Shown here in pieces: positions 61,525 through 64,000 of a stretch of DNA of 64,000 nucleotides. The position numbers and the translations under genes were made by a program. Source of the DNA: Streptomyces griseoaurantiacus (lineage in GTDB: Bacteria; Actinomycetota; Actinomycetes; Streptomycetales; Streptomycetaceae); assembly GCA_014656015.1 (NCBI GenBank), contig BNBP01000019.1, positions 1 through 64,000 on the forward strand. The letters are read 5' to 3'. The notes under the pieces are model-generated. The model made no database searches, had not been told where the DNA came from, and was given only the letters and a program-made list of their open reading frames with translations. Position 1 is the first letter of the stretch; the number at the start of each line of letters is the position of its first letter.

Positions 61525-62607
61525 ATGACGAGACGACTCAAGAGCTTGACCGGCCTGTTCGCAGGCATCCTCGTGGTGGCCACGCTGAGCGCATGCGGTT
61601 CGGAGGGGGGCGGCTCGGCGGGCGGCGACGACCTCGACACCGTCACCTTCGCCCTGAGCGCGCCCAGCTGGAACGCCGGCTACACCACCTTGGTGGTCCC
61701 CGAGGCCGAGGGCTACTTCAAGGACGAGGGGCTCGACGTCAAGGTCGAGCTGTTCCCCTCCGGCACGCAGACGGCGCAGCAGCTGGCCGCCGGCGGCGCC
61801 GACGTCGGACTGATGACCGGTGAGCCGGTCGCGATCGGTCACGCCAAGAACCTGGGCCTGGCCTACTTCGCGTCGTACTACCCGCACTGGATCTACAGCC
61901 TGCAGCTGCCCAAGGGCTCGGATGTGAGGAACGTCGCGGACCTGAAGGGCAAGAAGATCGGGGTGACCGCGGTGGCCAGCTCCGGCGGGACGTTCGCCCG
62001 GACCGCGCTGGAGCTCAACGGGATGAGCGAGAACGCTGCCGCCCTGGTGCCGATCGGTGCCGGCGCCCAGCAGATCAACGCCATCAAGAGCGGCCAGGTC
62101 GATGCGCTGGCCCTCTGGGACACCCAGTACGCGATCGTCGAGGACTCCGGGATCGAGCTCACCCCGTTGCCGGTGCCCCAGACCGCCGGCATCTGGGGCG
62201 GGGGGTTCGCGGCGACGCGGAAGACGATCGACAAGAGGAAGGACGTCCTGGAGCGGTTCGGTCGCGCCATCGCGAAGGGCTTCGCATTCGCCCAGGCCAA
62301 CCCCGAGGCCGCGATCCGCGACCTGTGGAAGCTCCACCCGGAGACCCGGGGCACCGGACCGGAGAAGGACGCGATGGCGTCCCAGGCCAAGATCCTCCAG
62401 GTCCGGCTGGCCGACCAGGGGGTCGAGGACGACGACTGGGGCCGGATCGATCCGAAGGCGGCGACCGGGATGGTCGAGTTCATGGCGTCCGCCGGGCTCG
62501 TGGGCAAGGCGTTCCCGGCCACGGAGATCTACACGACCGACCTTCTCGACGCCATCAACGACTTCTCCTACGACGACATCCGCAAGCAAGCGAAGGACGC
62601 CTCCTGA
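61525..62607 (+). CDS. ABC substrate-binding lipoprotein 2 (paralogue)
   Basis: 360 residues. Signal with lipobox VVATLSAC and the same SsuA/THI5-type fold as the gene at 59424: PSWNAGYTTLVVPEAEGYFK, GGADVGLMTGEPVAIGHAK, LKGKKIGVTAVASSG, SGQVDALALWDTQYA. Near-identical patches against a more divergent background suggest gene conversion or a recent local duplication. The pair may bind different members of one substrate family while sharing a single permease. Confidence 0.93.
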   Translation: MTRRLKSLTGLFAGILVVATLSACGSEGGGSAGGDDLDTVTFALSAPSWNAGYTTLVVPEAEGYFKDEGLDVKVELFPSGTQTAQQLAAGGADVGLMTGEPVAIGHAKNLGLAYFASYYPHWIYSLQLPKGSDVRNVADLKGKKIGVTAVASSGGTFARTALELNGMSENAAALVPIGAGAQQINAIKSGQVDALALWDTQYAIVEDSGIELTPLPVPQTAGIWGGGFAATRKTIDKRKDVLERFGRAIAKGFAFAQANPEAAIRDLWKLHPETRGTGPEKDAMASQAKILQVRLADQGVEDDDWGRIDPKAATGMVEFMASAGLVGKAFPATEIYTTDLLDAINDFSYDDIRKQAKDAS

Positions 62608-62634
62608 GATGGGGCAGGAAGTGGAGACGACCCG

Positions 62635-63828
62635 ATGAGCAGCTCATTCGTGTACGCGTCGGTCCGGACCCCGTTCGGCCGGTTCAACGGAGCCTTGGCC
62701 GACACGAGGACCGACGATCTGGCCGCGACTGCGTTGAAGGGACTTCTCGACCGCTCGCCAGGCCTTGATCCCGGCCTGGTCGACGACGTGTTCTGGGGCA
62801 ATGCCAACGGCGCCGGCGAGGACAATCGCAACGTCGGCCGGATGGCCGTGCTGCTGGCGGGCATGCCCGTCTCGGTGCCCGCCACCTCGGTGAACCGGCT
62901 CTGCGGCTCGTCGCTGGACGCCGCCATGATGGCCTCACGCATGATCGAGGTCGACGACGCGGAGATCGCGATCGCCGGAGGCGTGGAGTCGATGACGCGG
63001 GCGCCGTGGGTCCTGCCGAAGCCGTCGCGTCGGTTCCCGGCAGGCGATGTCACCGCCGTCTCCACGACGCTGGGCTGGCGTCTGGTGAACGAGCGGATGC
63101 CCGCCGAGTGGACGGCCTCACTGGGCGAGTGCAACGAGCAGCTGCAGGAGAAGTTCTCGATCTCGCGCGAGCGGCAGGACGAGTTCGGCGCTCGCTCGCA
63201 CCGCCTCGCGGCGGAGGCGTGGGCGAAGGGCTTCTACGACGACCTCGTGGTATCCGTCCCCGGCGCCGACCTGGTCCAGGACGAGAGCATCCGTGCCGAC
63301 ACCTCGCTCGAGAAGCTGGCAGGGCTGAAGCCGGCGTTCCGGCCCGACGGGACGATCACCGCCGGCAACTGCTCACCGCTGAACGACGGCGCGAGCGCGG
63401 TCCTGCTGGGCTCGGCGAGCGCGGCCGCGACCATCGGTCGTGACCCGGTCGCGCGGATCGCCGGCCGCGGCTGGGCTGCGCTGGAGCCGCAGCAGTTCGG
63501 CTACGCCCCGGTCGAGGCCGCCAACGGCGCGCTCGAGCGGGCGGGCATCACCTGGGACGACATCGGCGCCGTCGAGCTGAACGAGGCGTTCGCCGTCCAG
63601 TCGATCGCCTGTGTCGACGCCTGGCTCGAACTCGGGCTGCGGGACGCCGAGGTCGTCAACGCCAAGGGCGGGGCGATCGCCATCGGGCACCCGCTGGGTG
63701 CCTCGGGCGGGCGCATTCTCGGGACCCTCGCGGCGCGGCTCGTGGAGTCCGGTGAACGATGGGGCGTGGCGGCCATCTGCATCGGTGTGGGTCAAGGCTT
63801 GGCGGTCGTGCTGGAGAACGTCTCATGA
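62635..63828 (+). CDS. Thiolase family protein (beta-ketoadipyl-CoA/acetyl-CoA type)
   Basis: 397 residues. Acyl-enzyme Cys90 in VNRLCGSSLDA, GHPLGASGGR with His352, and proton-shuttling Cys382 in ICIGVGQGL. The N-terminus VYASVRTPFGRFNGALAD and NAFAVQ-type AVELNEAFAVQSIA are typical. In catabolic clusters such thiolases cleave a 3-oxoacyl-CoA to acetyl-CoA and a shorter acyl-CoA. It overlaps the downstream CoA-transferase as ATGA. Confidence 0.93.
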   Translation: MSSSFVYASVRTPFGRFNGALADTRTDDLAATALKGLLDRSPGLDPGLVDDVFWGNANGAGEDNRNVGRMAVLLAGMPVSVPATSVNRLCGSSLDAAMMASRMIEVDDAEIAIAGGVESMTRAPWVLPKPSRRFPAGDVTAVSTTLGWRLVNERMPAEWTASLGECNEQLQEKFSISRERQDEFGARSHRLAAEAWAKGFYDDLVVSVPGADLVQDESIRADTSLEKLAGLKPAFRPDGTITAGNCSPLNDGASAVLLGSASAAATIGRDPVARIAGRGWAALEPQQFGYAPVEAANGALERAGITWDDIGAVELNEAFAVQSIACVDAWLELGLRDAEVVNAKGGAIAIGHPLGASGGRILGTLAARLVESGERWGVAAICIGVGQGLAVVLENVS

Positions 63829-64000
63829 CGCTGCTCTGCACCTCTGCCGACGAGGCGGTCAGCGGCATCGCCGACGGCTCGACGGTGCTGGTCGGCGGCT
63901 TCGGCACGGCCGGCATGCCGTTCGACCTGATCTACGCGTTGATCCGGCAGGGAGCGCGAGACCTCACCGTCGTGGCGAACAACGCGGGCAACGCGGACGC
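63825..64000 (+). CDS. CoA-transferase subunit A, 3' end outside window
   Basis: The ATG at 63825 overlaps the thiolase stop. The visible 58 residues read TLLCTSADEAVSGIADGSTV, then VLVGGFGTAGMPFDLIYALI and LTVVANNAGNAD. VGGFGxxGxPxxLI and LTVVxNNAG mark the alpha subunit of 3-oxoacid (3-oxoadipate or succinyl) CoA-transferases. Paired with the thiolase it would activate a 3-oxo acid for thiolysis. The rest, and the beta subunit, should lie beyond the window. Confidence 0.9.
   Translation, partial: MTLLCTSADEAVSGIADGSTVLVGGFGTAGMPFDLIYALIRQGARDLTVVANNAGNAD

Overview
The window is very GC-rich actinobacterial chromosome. Several features point to Streptomyces: frequent GTG starts, a large SARP regulator, ECF sigma factors, a SpoIIE-type phosphatase with a PAS/GAF sensor, a class F sortase, an Rpf-type cell-wall hydrolase, and secreted GH2, GH92 and GH87-like glycosidases. 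I saw no tRNA, rRNA or CRISPR array.

Layout. 1-8.7 kb holds cell-envelope genes: a Pro-rich protein cut by the window edge, a DUF4239 membrane protein, two paralogous surface proteins beside a class F sortase, a polysaccharide deacetylase, a universal stress protein, an ECF sigma factor and small secreted proteins. 9-16.7 kb holds a 1038-aa SARP regulator, an SDR, a VanX-like dipeptidase, a second ECF sigma factor, an NlpC/P60 hydrolase and a zinc-binding anti-sigma factor. 16.7-25.5 kb holds an Nei/Fpg glycosylase, the SpoIIE phosphatase, a lipase-maturation-factor-like membrane protein, a 57-aa orphan peptide gene, a zinc-ribbon/SDR fusion and a WS/DGAT acyltransferase. 25.7-31 kb holds secreted GH92 and GH2 enzymes with a LacI-type operator. 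31.4-41.3 kb holds glgC and the glgA/glgM-type gene, a DMT-type membrane protein, an Rpf/LysM/M23 hydrolase, an enoyl-CoA hydratase, gnd, a small Pro-rich protein, a GNAT and panD. 41.7-44.5 kb holds a CPBP protease coupled to a mini membrane protein, then a YeeE-type sulfur transporter with a possible cysteine-containing leader ORF.

44.6-50.5 kb is a pyroglutamate module. pxpA-pxpB-pxpC runs leftward. A DUF969/DUF979 membrane pair, pyroglutamyl peptidase and a DUF2891 protein run rightward. Between them lie two mirror-image promoters, each with a palindromic operator filling its -35/-10 spacer, so one unseen repressor probably controls release, uptake and opening of 5-oxoproline.

50.7-53.1 kb encodes a secreted GH87-like glucanase. 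It is followed by a terminator and a degraded IS5-type transposase tail. Exactly at that tail begins an apparently acquired catabolic island (53.4 kb to beyond the window). It is two divergent operons around one IclR control region: IclR, ABC ATPase, permease, HpcH/HpaI aldolase and SDR leftward; a DUF6282 metal hydrolase, bicupin, two substrate-binding lipoproteins flanking a flavin monooxygenase, thiolase and CoA-transferase rightward. The set reads as uptake, oxygenation, ring or amide opening, then aldol and thiolytic cleavage of an unidentified substrate. It is the best candidate in the window for an undescribed system.
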